Assembly: GCA_016791475.1 (NCBI GenBank) | Contig: JAEUWI010000050.1 | Coordinates: forward strand, 1 to 54,129 | Direction of reading: 5' to 3' | DNA length: 54,129 bases | Source of the DNA: Candidatus Hydrogenedentota bacterium | Lineage (GTDB): Bacteria > Hydrogenedentota > Hydrogenedentia > Hydrogenedentales > JAEUWI01 | Part shown: piece by piece, positions 35,617 to 44,355 of the stretch | How positions within the stretch are numbered: position 1 is the first letter of the stretch | How the letters are laid out: each line of letters begins with the position of its first letter | Translations under genes and position numbers: made by a program | Notes under the pieces: generated by a model | Database searches by the model: none | The model's input: only the letters and a program-made list of their open reading frames with translations | What the model was told of the DNA's origin: nothing

Positions 35617-37422
35617 CTACACCAGCTTCTCCAGCTCATCCACCAGTGTTGCAAAGCGCGCCATGGCGGCATCCACCGGGGCGGGCGTGGTGAGATCCAC
35701 GCCGGCATCCTTCAGCAGATCCAGCGGATATTTCGAACCGCCGCTCTGGAGGAAGCGCAGGTAGCGGTCGCGCTCTTTCTCGCCGCCGTTGGTGACCATT
35801 TCGGACAGCGCGATGGCCGCCGAGAGGCCCGTGGCGTATTTGTAGACGTAGAAGGAATTGTAAAAGTGGGGGATGCGAAGCCCCTCCAGTTCCAGCGCCG
35901 CGTCAATGGTGAAACCGGGGCCGAAGTAGAGATCGAGCAGTCCACGGTACTGGCTGCGGAACGTGTCCAGGGTCAGGGGCTCGCCCGCTTCGGCGATGGC
36001 GTGGATGATGCGCTCGTACTCGGCAAACATCGTCTGGCGGATGATCGTGCCGCGGATCTCTTCGATCTCCTTGTTAATCAGCCGCGCCTTTTCCGCCTTC
36101 GTTTTCGCGAGGCGGGAGAGGTGCTTGCCGAGCAACTGTTCATTGAAGGTGGAGGCCACCTCCGCCACGAAAATCGTGTAGTGGCTGTAGTGGTAAGGCT
36201 GATGCTTCGCGCTGTAGTGGGTGTGCATGGAGTGGCCCGCTTCGTGGGCCAGCGTGTACATGCTGTCGATGACGTCCGGCTTGTAGTTCATCATGATGTA
36301 GGGCGGCGTTCCGTAGGCGCCATAGGAGAAAGCACCGCTCCGCTTGCCCTGGTTTTCGTAGCGGTCCACCCAGCGTCCGTCCAGCAGGCCCTTGCGCATG
36401 AACTCCACATAGCCTTCACCCAGGGGCGCGAGCGCATCGCAGATATGACCCACGGCTTCGCCATAGGGAATCTCCACCTTCGGCGATTTCACGATGGGCA
36501 CATAGGTGTCGTAGGCGCGCAGGTCTTTGATCTTCAGTACGCGCTTACGCAGGTCCATATAGCGATAGACGGTGGGCAGATTCGCATGGACCGTGTCCAG
36601 GAGGCGATCGTAAACCGCAAGGGGCACCTTGTCTGAGAAAAGCTCGGACTCCACGACCGACGGGTAGTTGCGCACCTTGGACTGGTACACGTCCTGCTTC
36701 ACACTCGCGCTCAGGGTCGCGGCCAGGGTGTGGCCGTGGTCTTCATATTCCTTGTAGAACTTGGTGAAGGCTTCCTTGCGCACGGAGCGCTTGGGCGATT
36801 CCAGCAGGCTGCGAAAGGAACCCTGCGTCAACTCCACTTCCACGCCTGATTCATCCAACACCGTGCCGAACTTCATATCCGCGTCATTGAGCTGCTCAAA
36901 GATGTTCGAGGCCGAGCCTGCGACTTCGCCCTGCATCGCCAGGAGCCGCTCTTCCTTTTCAGAGAGGATGTGGGGCCGGTAGCGGGTCAATTTTTCGAGC
37001 TGGAATTTATAGTCCTTCAACAGGGGGCTCTTGATGAACTCGTTCATCTTCGCCTTGGGGATAGCCTGCATCTCCGGCGCGATAAAGCTGGATGCCTCTC
37101 CCGCTTGCGTGGCGAGGTACATGTAGCGCCCCACCATGCCCTGGTAGGCGCTGTTGGCCACATCTTCCGTGCTTTTCAAGAAGGCGTAGACGCCGAGGCG
37201 CTCCGCCAGCTTGCCGAACTCGGCCTCAAACTCGCAGCAGGCCAGGATGTTCTTCGCCGACTTGCCCAGCTTCCCGCGAAAGGTCGCGAAGGTGGGTATC
37301 ATCTTTTCGAGCTTCTTGTAGCTCTTATCCCACGCCGCATCGTTCGGAAAGATCAGGGTCAGGTCCCAGGTGTCTTCCAGTTTCACGTCACTGCGGGGCG
37401 GTATCATTTTCTTTTTAGCCAT
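35617..37422 (-). CDS. pepF: oligoendopeptidase F (M3B zinc peptidase)
   Basis: A 601-aa cytoplasmic enzyme. The ATG at 37422 is chosen because AAGGGA lies upstream and it gives the normal family length. M3B hallmarks are complete: the zinc motif HEAGH at residues 393-397, then FVAEVASTFNE downstream supplying the third ligand Glu. Family segments such as DLTLIFPNDAAWDKSYKKL, EELRG-like helices and SYGAYGTPPYIMMNY are present. PepF cleaves short peptides in peptide recycling. The gene is divergent from hldE, with a 300-bp spacer holding an inverted repeat. Confidence 0.93.
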   Translation of the reverse strand: MAKKKMIPPRSDVKLEDTWDLTLIFPNDAAWDKSYKKLEKMIPTFATFRGKLGKSAKNILACCEFEAEFGKLAERLGVYAFLKSTEDVANSAYQGMVGRYMYLATQAGEASSFIAPEMQAIPKAKMNEFIKSPLLKDYKFQLEKLTRYRPHILSEKEERLLAMQGEVAGSASNIFEQLNDADMKFGTVLDESGVEVELTQGSFRSLLESPKRSVRKEAFTKFYKEYEDHGHTLAATLSASVKQDVYQSKVRNYPSVVESELFSDKVPLAVYDRLLDTVHANLPTVYRYMDLRKRVLKIKDLRAYDTYVPIVKSPKVEIPYGEAVGHICDALAPLGEGYVEFMRKGLLDGRWVDRYENQGKRSGAFSYGAYGTPPYIMMNYKPDVIDSMYTLAHEAGHSMHTHYSAKHQPYHYSHYTIFVAEVASTFNEQLLGKHLSRLAKTKAEKARLINKEIEEIRGTIIRQTMFAEYERIIHAIAEAGEPLTLDTFRSQYRGLLDLYFGPGFTIDAALELEGLRIPHFYNSFYVYKYATGLSAAIALSEMVTNGGEKERDRYLRFLQSGGSKYPLDLLKDAGVDLTTPAPVDAAMARFATLVDELEKLV

Positions 37423-37469
37423 GAGGGGTCCCTTAGGTTGGAGCCGCAATTGGGAAGGGCATAGTATAG

Positions 37470-37654
37470 CAATTGACAGTTGACAATGGACAATTGATAA
37501 CGGGGGGACACCTTCCATTTCCCAATGGCGCCGGTAAGTCCTATTCGACGGATAGGACTGATAGGACGGATCGGGTCAGCCAATTTCGTCGTATCAGACG
37601 AATCCGTCGGATGGCCCACTTCTTTGTTCATTGTCCATTGTTCATTGTCAATTG
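37470..37654. repeat. inverted-repeat element between pepF and hldE
   Basis: The arms 37470-37500 and 37624-37654 are inverted copies of 31 nt with about 6 mismatches, both built of GACAATGGACAAT-like units. Between them lie nested GGATAGGAC and TCAGAC periodic stretches (~37551-37613). It fills most of the divergent spacer (37423-37723). Confidence 0.6.
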
Positions 37655-37723
37655 CCCGACGCTTGCGCTACAATTCCACGCTCTGCCCCTTCCCCACAAA
37701 TCACCACAGGACTTGAATTCAGC

Positions 37724-39196
37724 ATGGAAAACACCGACTACCGGGCGCTGATGGCCCGCTTCGACGATATCAATGTATTGGCCGTGGGCGACATTTACCT
37801 GGACGAAAACGTCTCTGGTCGGGTGGTGGAGGTCAGTCTTGAAGCGCCCATTCCGGTGTTCGAGGTGCTGAAGCGCAAATACAACCCCGGCGCGGCGGGC
37901 AATGCGGCGTGCAACGCCTCCACGTTGGGCGGCAAGGTCACCATGCTGGGCGTCATTGGCGATGACGTGAACGCGGGCATTGTGAAGCGTGAATTTGAAG
38001 TGCGCGGGGTAAACACGGATCACATCGTGGTGGATCCGACCCGCGCCACGAGCACCTACGGCAAGCTCCGCGCCGGCGGCCACAACACGCCGACCCAGGA
38101 AATTCTTCGCACCGATACCCCCAAGCCCACGCTTATCACGGGCGATGTGGAGGCGCAGGTGGTGGCGAAGATCTACGAGCTGGCCCCGAAAATGAACGCC
38201 ATCCTTCTCGGCGATCAAGCCGTTTCCACCATTACCGACAAGGTGCTGGCCGCCATCGTCGAGTGCGCGAAGAAATACAACCTGGTGACCGTGGCCGACT
38301 CCCGCGCCCGGGCCGGGTTCTTTAATGGTATCGATATTGTCGTGCCGAACGACGCGGAGGCCGGGCGCGCGGCGGGCATCGAAGTGACGGACGCCGACAG
38401 CCTCATGAAGGCGGGCAAGTTCCTGCTGAACTCCGCCACAAATGCCTTCGTAACCCGCGGGCCCCACGGCATCGAAATTTTCGCGGCCGACGGCACCGTG
38501 GAGAATGTGGCCATCCGCCCGGTGAAGGCGGTGGACGTGACCGGCGCGGGCGACACCGTGGCCGCCATGGTGGTGCTGGCCCGTGCGGCGGGCGCGAGCC
38601 TGCGCGACGCGGCCTTCCTGGGCAATATCGCGGCGGGCATCGCCGTGGAGCAGGAGGGGGTAGTCACCGTCAGCCGCGCGGAAGTGGACGACGTACTCTA
38701 TGGCCAGCAGGGTCCGGCCAAGCTGAAGACCGTGCAGCAGCTCCGTCCGATCATGGACAAGCTCAAGGCCGAAGGAAAGAAGGTCGTCTGGACCAACGGC
38801 TGCTTTGATATTCTCCACGTGGGCCATATCACCTACCTCATCGCCGCGCGCCGCGAGGGCGACGCTCTTGTCGTTGGACTCAACACCGACAAGTCGGTGC
38901 AGGAAAACAAGGGGCCGGGTCGGCCCGTGGTGAACGAGCGTGATCGCGCGACCGTGCTGTCTGCCCTGGAATGCGTGGACTACATTGTGCTCTTCGACGA
39001 CAAGACGCCCATGCCCCTGCTCGAAGCACTGGAGCCGGATGTTTACGCCAAGGGCGGTGACTACACCATCGATACGATCGTGCAGGAAGAGCGCCGGCTC
39101 GTGGAAGGGTATGGCGGAAGTATCGCGATCATCCCCGGCGTTGAAGGACAGAGCACGACGAGTATAATTGAGCGAATTGCGGAGGAGAATAAGTAG
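37724..39196 (+). CDS. hldE: bifunctional heptose-7-phosphate kinase / heptose-1-phosphate adenylyltransferase
   Basis: A 490-aa product. The ATG at 37724 is chosen to fit the kinase N-terminus; no strong ribosome site is visible. Residues ~1-320 are a ribokinase-type (PfkB) heptose kinase with NPGGA-like segment YNPGAAGNAACN and the catalytic VDVTGAGD (Asp277). Residues ~345-490 are a nucleotidyltransferase with NGCFDILHVGH (residues 358-368) for nucleotide binding. The enzyme makes ADP-activated heptose for LPS inner core, so the cell has Gram-negative LPS. Both halves are intact. Related genes (gmhA, gmhB, hldD) are not in the window. Confidence 0.93.
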   Translation: MENTDYRALMARFDDINVLAVGDIYLDENVSGRVVEVSLEAPIPVFEVLKRKYNPGAAGNAACNASTLGGKVTMLGVIGDDVNAGIVKREFEVRGVNTDHIVVDPTRATSTYGKLRAGGHNTPTQEILRTDTPKPTLITGDVEAQVVAKIYELAPKMNAILLGDQAVSTITDKVLAAIVECAKKYNLVTVADSRARAGFFNGIDIVVPNDAEAGRAAGIEVTDADSLMKAGKFLLNSATNAFVTRGPHGIEIFAADGTVENVAIRPVKAVDVTGAGDTVAAMVVLARAAGASLRDAAFLGNIAAGIAVEQEGVVTVSRAEVDDVLYGQQGPAKLKTVQQLRPIMDKLKAEGKKVVWTNGCFDILHVGHITYLIAARREGDALVVGLNTDKSVQENKGPGRPVVNERDRATVLSALECVDYIVLFDDKTPMPLLEALEPDVYAKGGDYTIDTIVQEERRLVEGYGGSIAIIPGVEGQSTTSIIERIAEENK

Positions 39197-39209
39197 GAAA
39201 AACGGAACT

Positions 39210-39869
39210 GAACCGCAAATTTACGCAAATTTACGCAAATTATTTCTGCGACGTCGAATTATTCGCGTCAGAGCGTGGTCACGATCTAAAGTTGATGCCT
39301 GTAATACATCCTTCCGTTCGACATGAGTGTTTCTGACAGGGCCTGCGCACAGGCGATACGAAACAGACTTGAAGCGAGGGTTTGATATGGGAGAGGAGCG
39401 GAACGGGGCGAACGACTGGGTCGAGAACGACCTCGTTTACCAGATCATTGGTGCTGCCATGGCCGTGAGTACGGGCGTCAAGCATGGCCTGCGAGAAAAA
39501 ACATACGAGCGGGCCCTTATAGTGGAGTTGCAGCACCGGGGATTGAGGTGCGCAACTCAGCAACCTTATCCAGTCTACTACCGGGGTGAAAAGATCGACG
39601 ACTACATTCCAGACCTTGTAGTCGAAGGGCGGGTAATCGTTGAGACTAAGGTCGCCGAGAAGATAATTGACGATCACATAGGGCAGGTTCTCAACTACCT
39701 CAAAATCAGCGGGTTGGAAGTGGGCATAATACTTAATTTTCGCTACGCCAGCCTACAGCACAAGAAGGTAGTCTATCAGCCCAACCGGCAACGTTGACTA
39801 ATGCGAAGTGCAGAGCGCCCGAGTTTCATGCTATTCAAATTTGCGTTAATTTGCGAAAATTTGCGGTTC
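39210..39869. mobile_element. putative element: GxxExxY gene between inverted 32-nt arrays
   Basis: Left arm 39210-39241 (GAACCGC then AAATTTACGC units) and right arm 39838-39869 are inverted copies with 2 mismatches in 32 nt. Each is three in-phase 10-nt units. They enclose only the GxxExxY gene and its 145-nt leader. A gene-less composite pair (10174-10417), a solo copy (22467-22498) and a fragment (200-226) also occur, consistent with a mobile or amplified unit. No transposase is inside. Confidence 0.6.
39387..39797 (+). CDS. GxxExxY family protein
   Basis: A 136-aa product. The ATG at 39387 has GAGGG 7 nt upstream. The family motif G-x-x-E-x-x-Y is exact (G34, E37, Y40 in GLREKTYERAL). 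The rest matches the GxxExxY/PF13366 domain: an N-terminal IIGAAM helix, DDYIPDLVV, then VIVETKVAEKI, which has the D...E-x-K order of PD-(D/E)XK nucleases, and HIGQVLNYL. The function is unknown; a nuclease is suspected. The gene is flanked by near-perfect inverted 32-nt arrays. Confidence 0.9.
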   Translation: MGEERNGANDWVENDLVYQIIGAAMAVSTGVKHGLREKTYERALIVELQHRGLRCATQQPYPVYYRGEKIDDYIPDLVVEGRVIVETKVAEKIIDDHIGQVLNYLKISGLEVGIILNFRYASLQHKKVVYQPNRQR

Positions 39870-40000
39870 CTCCCTCTTTCCCCTTCCCCTCCCCATTGGC
39901 ACGGGCGTCTTTCGCGTGTTAAGCTGTTCTCACCGAAGCAGTTCACCGCGTCCCCATTTGCTATTCCGAATTCACTATTCACCATTCCCCGGAGGGGCTG

Positions 40001-42178
40001 ATGCATCCGCACAACGGCGCCGAGACGACCCAGGGCGATCTTGCTCCGCCGGTGGTGCTGGAGGGCGTGGTGAAGCGCATTGTGTTTGAAAGCCCGGAGT
40101 CGGGCTTTCTGGTGGGGCGACTTGATGTGGCGACCGAACCGGATCCCGTCACGTTTGTGGGGAATCTCCTGGCGGTTTCGGAGGGGGAGACCGTTCGGCT
40201 CACGGGGCGCTGGATCAACGATAAGAAGTTCGGACCCCAGTTAAAAGTCGAGAAGTTCGAGGGCGTCGTGCCCTCCACCATCGATGGCATTGAGAAGTAT
40301 CTCGCCTCGGGCCTGATCGAGGGCATCGGTCCCACCTATGCGAAACGGCTGGTCGCGGCCTTTGGCGTGGAGACCCTGCGCATTATCGACGAAGAGCCCC
40401 ACCGCCTTCAGAAGGTGCCGGGCATCGGGAAGAAGCGGGCCGCGCAGATCCGCGAGGGCTGGGCCTCCCAGCGGGCCGTCCAATCCATCATGATTTTCCT
40501 TCAGGGCCACGGCATCACGCCGTCGCAGGCGGTGAAGATCTATCAGGTCTATGGCGACGGCGCCATGGCCATTCTCCGGAGCAATCCCTACCGCCTCGCG
40601 GAGGACATCTCGGGTATTTCTTTCAAAGGCGCGGACAAGATCGCGGTCTCCCTGGGCATTGCGAAAGATTCCGAGGCGCGGCTGGAAGCGGGCGTGGCCC
40701 ACGTGCTCCAGCAGGCCACGGTCTTTGGACACCTGTATCTGCCCGCCGACCAGCTCGTGGAGGATAGTGTGGCGCTGCTGGATATTGCGCGCGAACCCGT
40801 GGGGGCAGCCTTGGCGCGCGTCGTGGCGTCGGGCAAAATCGTGCGCGATCAGGAGGCCTGCTACACGCCGAAGAATTACGAAGCGGAATCCGGTGCGACG
40901 GAATACCTCAAGCGACTCATCAGCACGCCCTCCGAGAGTATTGAAATCCTGAATATGGACAATGCCCTGAAGTGGGCGCAGAAGAAATTGAAGATCGAAC
41001 TGGCCGAGGAGCAGCAGGAGGCCATCCGCACTGGACTCGCGTCCAAAGTCATGGTGATCACCGGTGGCCCCGGGACCGGCAAGACGACGGTGATCAACAG
41101 TCTGCTGGCGATACTCGATAAGAAGAACGTTTCCTATCAGCTCGCCGCGCCCACGGGCCGCGCGGCCAAGCGCGTGGAAGAGGCAACCGGTCGCGAGGCC
41201 CGCACCATCCACCGCCTGCTGGAATTCAGTCCGAAATTCGGCGGCTTCACGCGCTGCGAGACGGACCCGATCCTCACCGACCTGATTATCATCGACGAAG
41301 CGTCCATGCTGGACATGCAGTTGATGTATTCGCTGGTAAAGGCCATTCCGCCCTTCTCGCGTCTGATTCTCGTGGGCGATATCGACCAGCTCCCCTCCGT
41401 GGGTGCGGGAAACGTGCTGATGGATATCATCGCAAGCCAGGTGGTGCCGGTGGTCACGCTGAAGACCATCTTTCGCCAGGCGGAGCAGAGCGGCATCGTG
41501 GTCAACGCCCACCGGATTAATACGGGCCAGCATCCCCAGTTCAACACGGAGGATTTCTTCATCATCGACCGTCCCCAGCCCGAGCGCGCGCTGGAGACTA
41601 TCGTGGAGATCGTCACCGAGCGCCTGCCGAAGAAGTTCGGGCTCGATCCCATTCGAGATATTCAGGTACTCAGCCCCATGCGGCGCGGCGAGACGGGCAT
41701 GGTCCGGGTGAACGAAGCCCTTCAGGCGGCCTTGAACCCCAACGGCAAGCCCATCGCCAAGCGGGACCTTCGCGATGGCGACAAAGTTATGCAACTGCGG
41801 AACAACTACGAGCTGGACGTGTACAACGGCGACGTAGGGGTGATATCGCGTGTGGATGAGGTGGCACTGGAGGTGGAGGTGGCGTATGACGAGCAGCGCC
41901 GGGTGCTCTATGGCTTCGACGAACTCGACGATCTCGGCCTGGCCTACGCCATGACGGTGCACAAATCGCAGGGCAGCGAATACCCCGCCGTGGTGATTCC
42001 CATGCTCGGCCAGCACTACATGATGCTCCAGCGCAATGTGCTCTACACGGCGATCACGCGGGGGAAGAAGATTGTGGTGATTGTAGGCGAGGAGAAGGCG
42101 ATCGCCATGGCCGTGCGGAACAGCCAGATCACGCGGCGGAACACGCTGCTGGCGGAAAGGTTGAGGAATCGAAGGTAG
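40001..42178 (+). CDS. recD2: RecD2-type ATP-dependent DNA helicase
   Basis: A 725-aa product with GGAGGGG 3-4 nt upstream of the ATG. Domain order matches stand-alone RecD2: an N-terminal OB-like domain, helix-hairpin-helix segments (GIGPTYAKRLVAAFG, VPGIGKKRAAQI), a helical linker, then SF1 helicase with Walker A GGPGTGKT (residues 355-362), Walker B IIIDEAS (Asp432-Glu433), LVGDIDQLPSVGAG, and motif VI-like QGSEYPAVVI...YTAITRGKK. RecD2 unwinds 5'-3' in repair without RecBC. It is intact, with only a small gap from the GxxExxY element. Confidence 0.93.
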   Translation: MHPHNGAETTQGDLAPPVVLEGVVKRIVFESPESGFLVGRLDVATEPDPVTFVGNLLAVSEGETVRLTGRWINDKKFGPQLKVEKFEGVVPSTIDGIEKYLASGLIEGIGPTYAKRLVAAFGVETLRIIDEEPHRLQKVPGIGKKRAAQIREGWASQRAVQSIMIFLQGHGITPSQAVKIYQVYGDGAMAILRSNPYRLAEDISGISFKGADKIAVSLGIAKDSEARLEAGVAHVLQQATVFGHLYLPADQLVEDSVALLDIAREPVGAALARVVASGKIVRDQEACYTPKNYEAESGATEYLKRLISTPSESIEILNMDNALKWAQKKLKIELAEEQQEAIRTGLASKVMVITGGPGTGKTTVINSLLAILDKKNVSYQLAAPTGRAAKRVEEATGREARTIHRLLEFSPKFGGFTRCETDPILTDLIIIDEASMLDMQLMYSLVKAIPPFSRLILVGDIDQLPSVGAGNVLMDIIASQVVPVVTLKTIFRQAEQSGIVVNAHRINTGQHPQFNTEDFFIIDRPQPERALETIVEIVTERLPKKFGLDPIRDIQVLSPMRRGETGMVRVNEALQAALNPNGKPIAKRDLRDGDKVMQLRNNYELDVYNGDVGVISRVDEVALEVEVAYDEQRRVLYGFDELDDLGLAYAMTVHKSQGSEYPAVVIPMLGQHYMMLQRNVLYTAITRGKKIVVIVGEEKAIAMAVRNSQITRRNTLLAERLRNRR

Positions 42179-42300
42179 GGCAGTAGAAATGTCGGCCGCC
42201 GCCGCGCGAGATGGCTGTAGCCTTTGGTGGTGCTGAGGGCTAGTTGTTAAACCGGCGATCACTATATAGAATAGGCCAGATTCAATTGAGGAAGAACGAC

Positions 42301-44196
42301 ATGAATGATTTTGAATGTTTTCGTCAATCTTGGCTCGAAGAAGTGCAAGCGGGCACTCCGTCGACGGTAGAATTAGGGCGACGCTTTGCCCTTAAACTTG
42401 TGACCCAGTGGCTGGACACCTCCGATGTCACCGCCGACTTTACTTATTGCGATGGGTCATCTGATGGCGGGATTGATATAGCCCTTCTTGACACCGGGCC
42501 GGAGGTCGTCTCCGATGATGATGGCGTTTCCGGTCATACATGGTACCTTGTTCAAAGTAAGTACGGCGCTGCGTTTGCCGGTGCCAACACTCTTTTGACT
42601 GAGGGCCAGAAAGTCATCGATACGCTCGACGGGAATCGTCCTAAGCTGAATTCGCTGGCTGAAGGACTACTTGAACGTATAAACAATTTCCGTTTGGGCG
42701 CATCCGTGGCCGACAAGATAGTTCTCGTTTTCGCAACGGAGGTTGGTCTTACGGTTCAAGAGAAGCAAGTGCTCGCTGATATACGTGCTATGGGCGCGGC
42801 ACGGATTGGTGCCTTGTTTGATGTCGAATCTGTTTCAATAGAGACTATTTATGCCAGACTGCAAGAGGCGGAGGCGGCAGTAAACGACAATAGGTTGATT
42901 GTCGAGCTAGATGCTCAGCTTGTACATTCTGGTTCGGATCTGCTTGTTGGGTCAATTGGGCTTGTGAATCTATACCAGTTCCTCAAGCGCTATCGTGACC
43001 AGACGGGTGACTTGGACCGGATTTACGAGAAGAATGTCCGTCGATTTCTCGGCGGGCGCGGCAAGGTCAACAAGGCGATGCAAAGTACTTTGCGCGATGC
43101 GCCGGAGCGGTTCGGCCTATACAATAACGGGATTACGATTGTTGTTCACAGCTTCAGTAAAGAGGATGGCCATGTGGCGCTTGCGGAGCCCTATATCGTA
43201 AACGGTTGTCAGACCACTCGTACGATTTGGGAGGTTTTTCACAATCGGCTAAACTCTGGCGGAACTGGCGTAAACCCTGAGACCGAAGCATGGAAAGAGA
43301 AGGCAGCACATGGCGTGGTTGTGGCCAAGATTGTAAAAGTTGGAGATAGCGGTGAGACGTTACTTCAGGCCATCACCCGCTTCACGAACAGTCAGAATGC
43401 TATTCGCGAAAAAGACTTCCTTGCGCTGACGAACGATTTCAAGACTTGGCAATCGCAAATGGCGTCGCGCTACGATCTTTATCTGGAAATACAGCGTGGT
43501 GGTTGGGATTCTCAGAAAGCGCTTCAGAATACAAACTCATCGACCAAGCAGTTTACGAAGCACGCGAATGCTGCAGACTTGGTGAAATTGTATGGTGCGG
43601 GTTGGCTAGGCGAGGCTGGGATGGCGTTCGGCAAGAATCCACCATTTCTACCCGATGGGTCTGTTTTCAAGAGGATTGTAAACGAAACTGAATCTGATGG
43701 TGGGCCATTTGGGGCGGTGGATCTTTATGCGGCGTACCTATTACAAGAATCTATCGGGGCTATGGGCTTCGGGCGAGGTGCAGTTAAGCAGTCGCGTCGG
43801 CAAACGCGGTTTCTCTTTCTGATGGTAGTGATAGACTTGTTTCGCGATGTGCTATCACGTTCTAACAAGTCGTTGGACCATCGCACAATCTCTTCCGCGT
43901 TGGTGAAGGTAATGGAGGATGGCGATGCTCGAGTTGCCTTGCTTGAAAGGGCTGCCGAGGTTATCGATGGGTACTTTACACAAGGCTCGGATGACAGCGT
44001 TTTTGGCGAGCCAGCCTATTTAAACTCTTTCAACGCCGACCTAAACGCGTTCCTTAAATGGGAGAAGTTAGGCAAATCAGAGAACGATACGCCCCGGTTG
44101 AAGAGTGCTCTAGCGATCAATAAGGCGGTGATGGGAAAGCAGATCAATGGTGTTTCAGAGCGACAGACGATCGAAGCTGCTTTTATGGGGATATAG
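42301..44196 (+). CDS. AIPR family phage-defence protein
   Basis: A 631-aa cytoplasmic protein. The ATG at 42301 has GAGGAA 7 nt upstream. The AIPR (abortive infection phage resistance) domain is clear: NVRRFLGGRGKVNKAMQ, then LYNNGITIVV, then IVNGCQTTRTIWE, and a late KQFTKHANAADLVKLYG. The N-terminal ~95 residues hold D51, DGGID (D55, D59) and QSK (Q85, K87), the pattern of a PD-(D/E)XK nuclease. The base composition and codons are visibly less GC-rich than neighbouring genes, which suggests transfer. It is probably a single-gene defence locus, with no partner here. Confidence 0.88.
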   Translation: MNDFECFRQSWLEEVQAGTPSTVELGRRFALKLVTQWLDTSDVTADFTYCDGSSDGGIDIALLDTGPEVVSDDDGVSGHTWYLVQSKYGAAFAGANTLLTEGQKVIDTLDGNRPKLNSLAEGLLERINNFRLGASVADKIVLVFATEVGLTVQEKQVLADIRAMGAARIGALFDVESVSIETIYARLQEAEAAVNDNRLIVELDAQLVHSGSDLLVGSIGLVNLYQFLKRYRDQTGDLDRIYEKNVRRFLGGRGKVNKAMQSTLRDAPERFGLYNNGITIVVHSFSKEDGHVALAEPYIVNGCQTTRTIWEVFHNRLNSGGTGVNPETEAWKEKAAHGVVVAKIVKVGDSGETLLQAITRFTNSQNAIREKDFLALTNDFKTWQSQMASRYDLYLEIQRGGWDSQKALQNTNSSTKQFTKHANAADLVKLYGAGWLGEAGMAFGKNPPFLPDGSVFKRIVNETESDGGPFGAVDLYAAYLLQESIGAMGFGRGAVKQSRRQTRFLFLMVVIDLFRDVLSRSNKSLDHRTISSALVKVMEDGDARVALLERAAEVIDGYFTQGSDDSVFGEPAYLNSFNADLNAFLKWEKLGKSENDTPRLKSALAINKAVMGKQINGVSERQTIEAAFMGI

Positions 44197-44355
44197 TGGC
44201 TGAATGACCATACGCCCCAATTCAAGAAGTTAGGAACTACCGCGAGTTTTGAAATCCGGTTTATTTTGCGCCACCCCGTCTCGCCAGAGTAGAATCTTCA
44301 ATTGGCGTGCACCTTCGCAGACCTCAAGTAGCAGAGAGCCGGGAAAACGTTACCC

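Noticed and set aside
40241-42262. 673-codon antisense frame over recD2
   Set aside because: RecD2 motifs lie on the plus strand; the antisense product has none.
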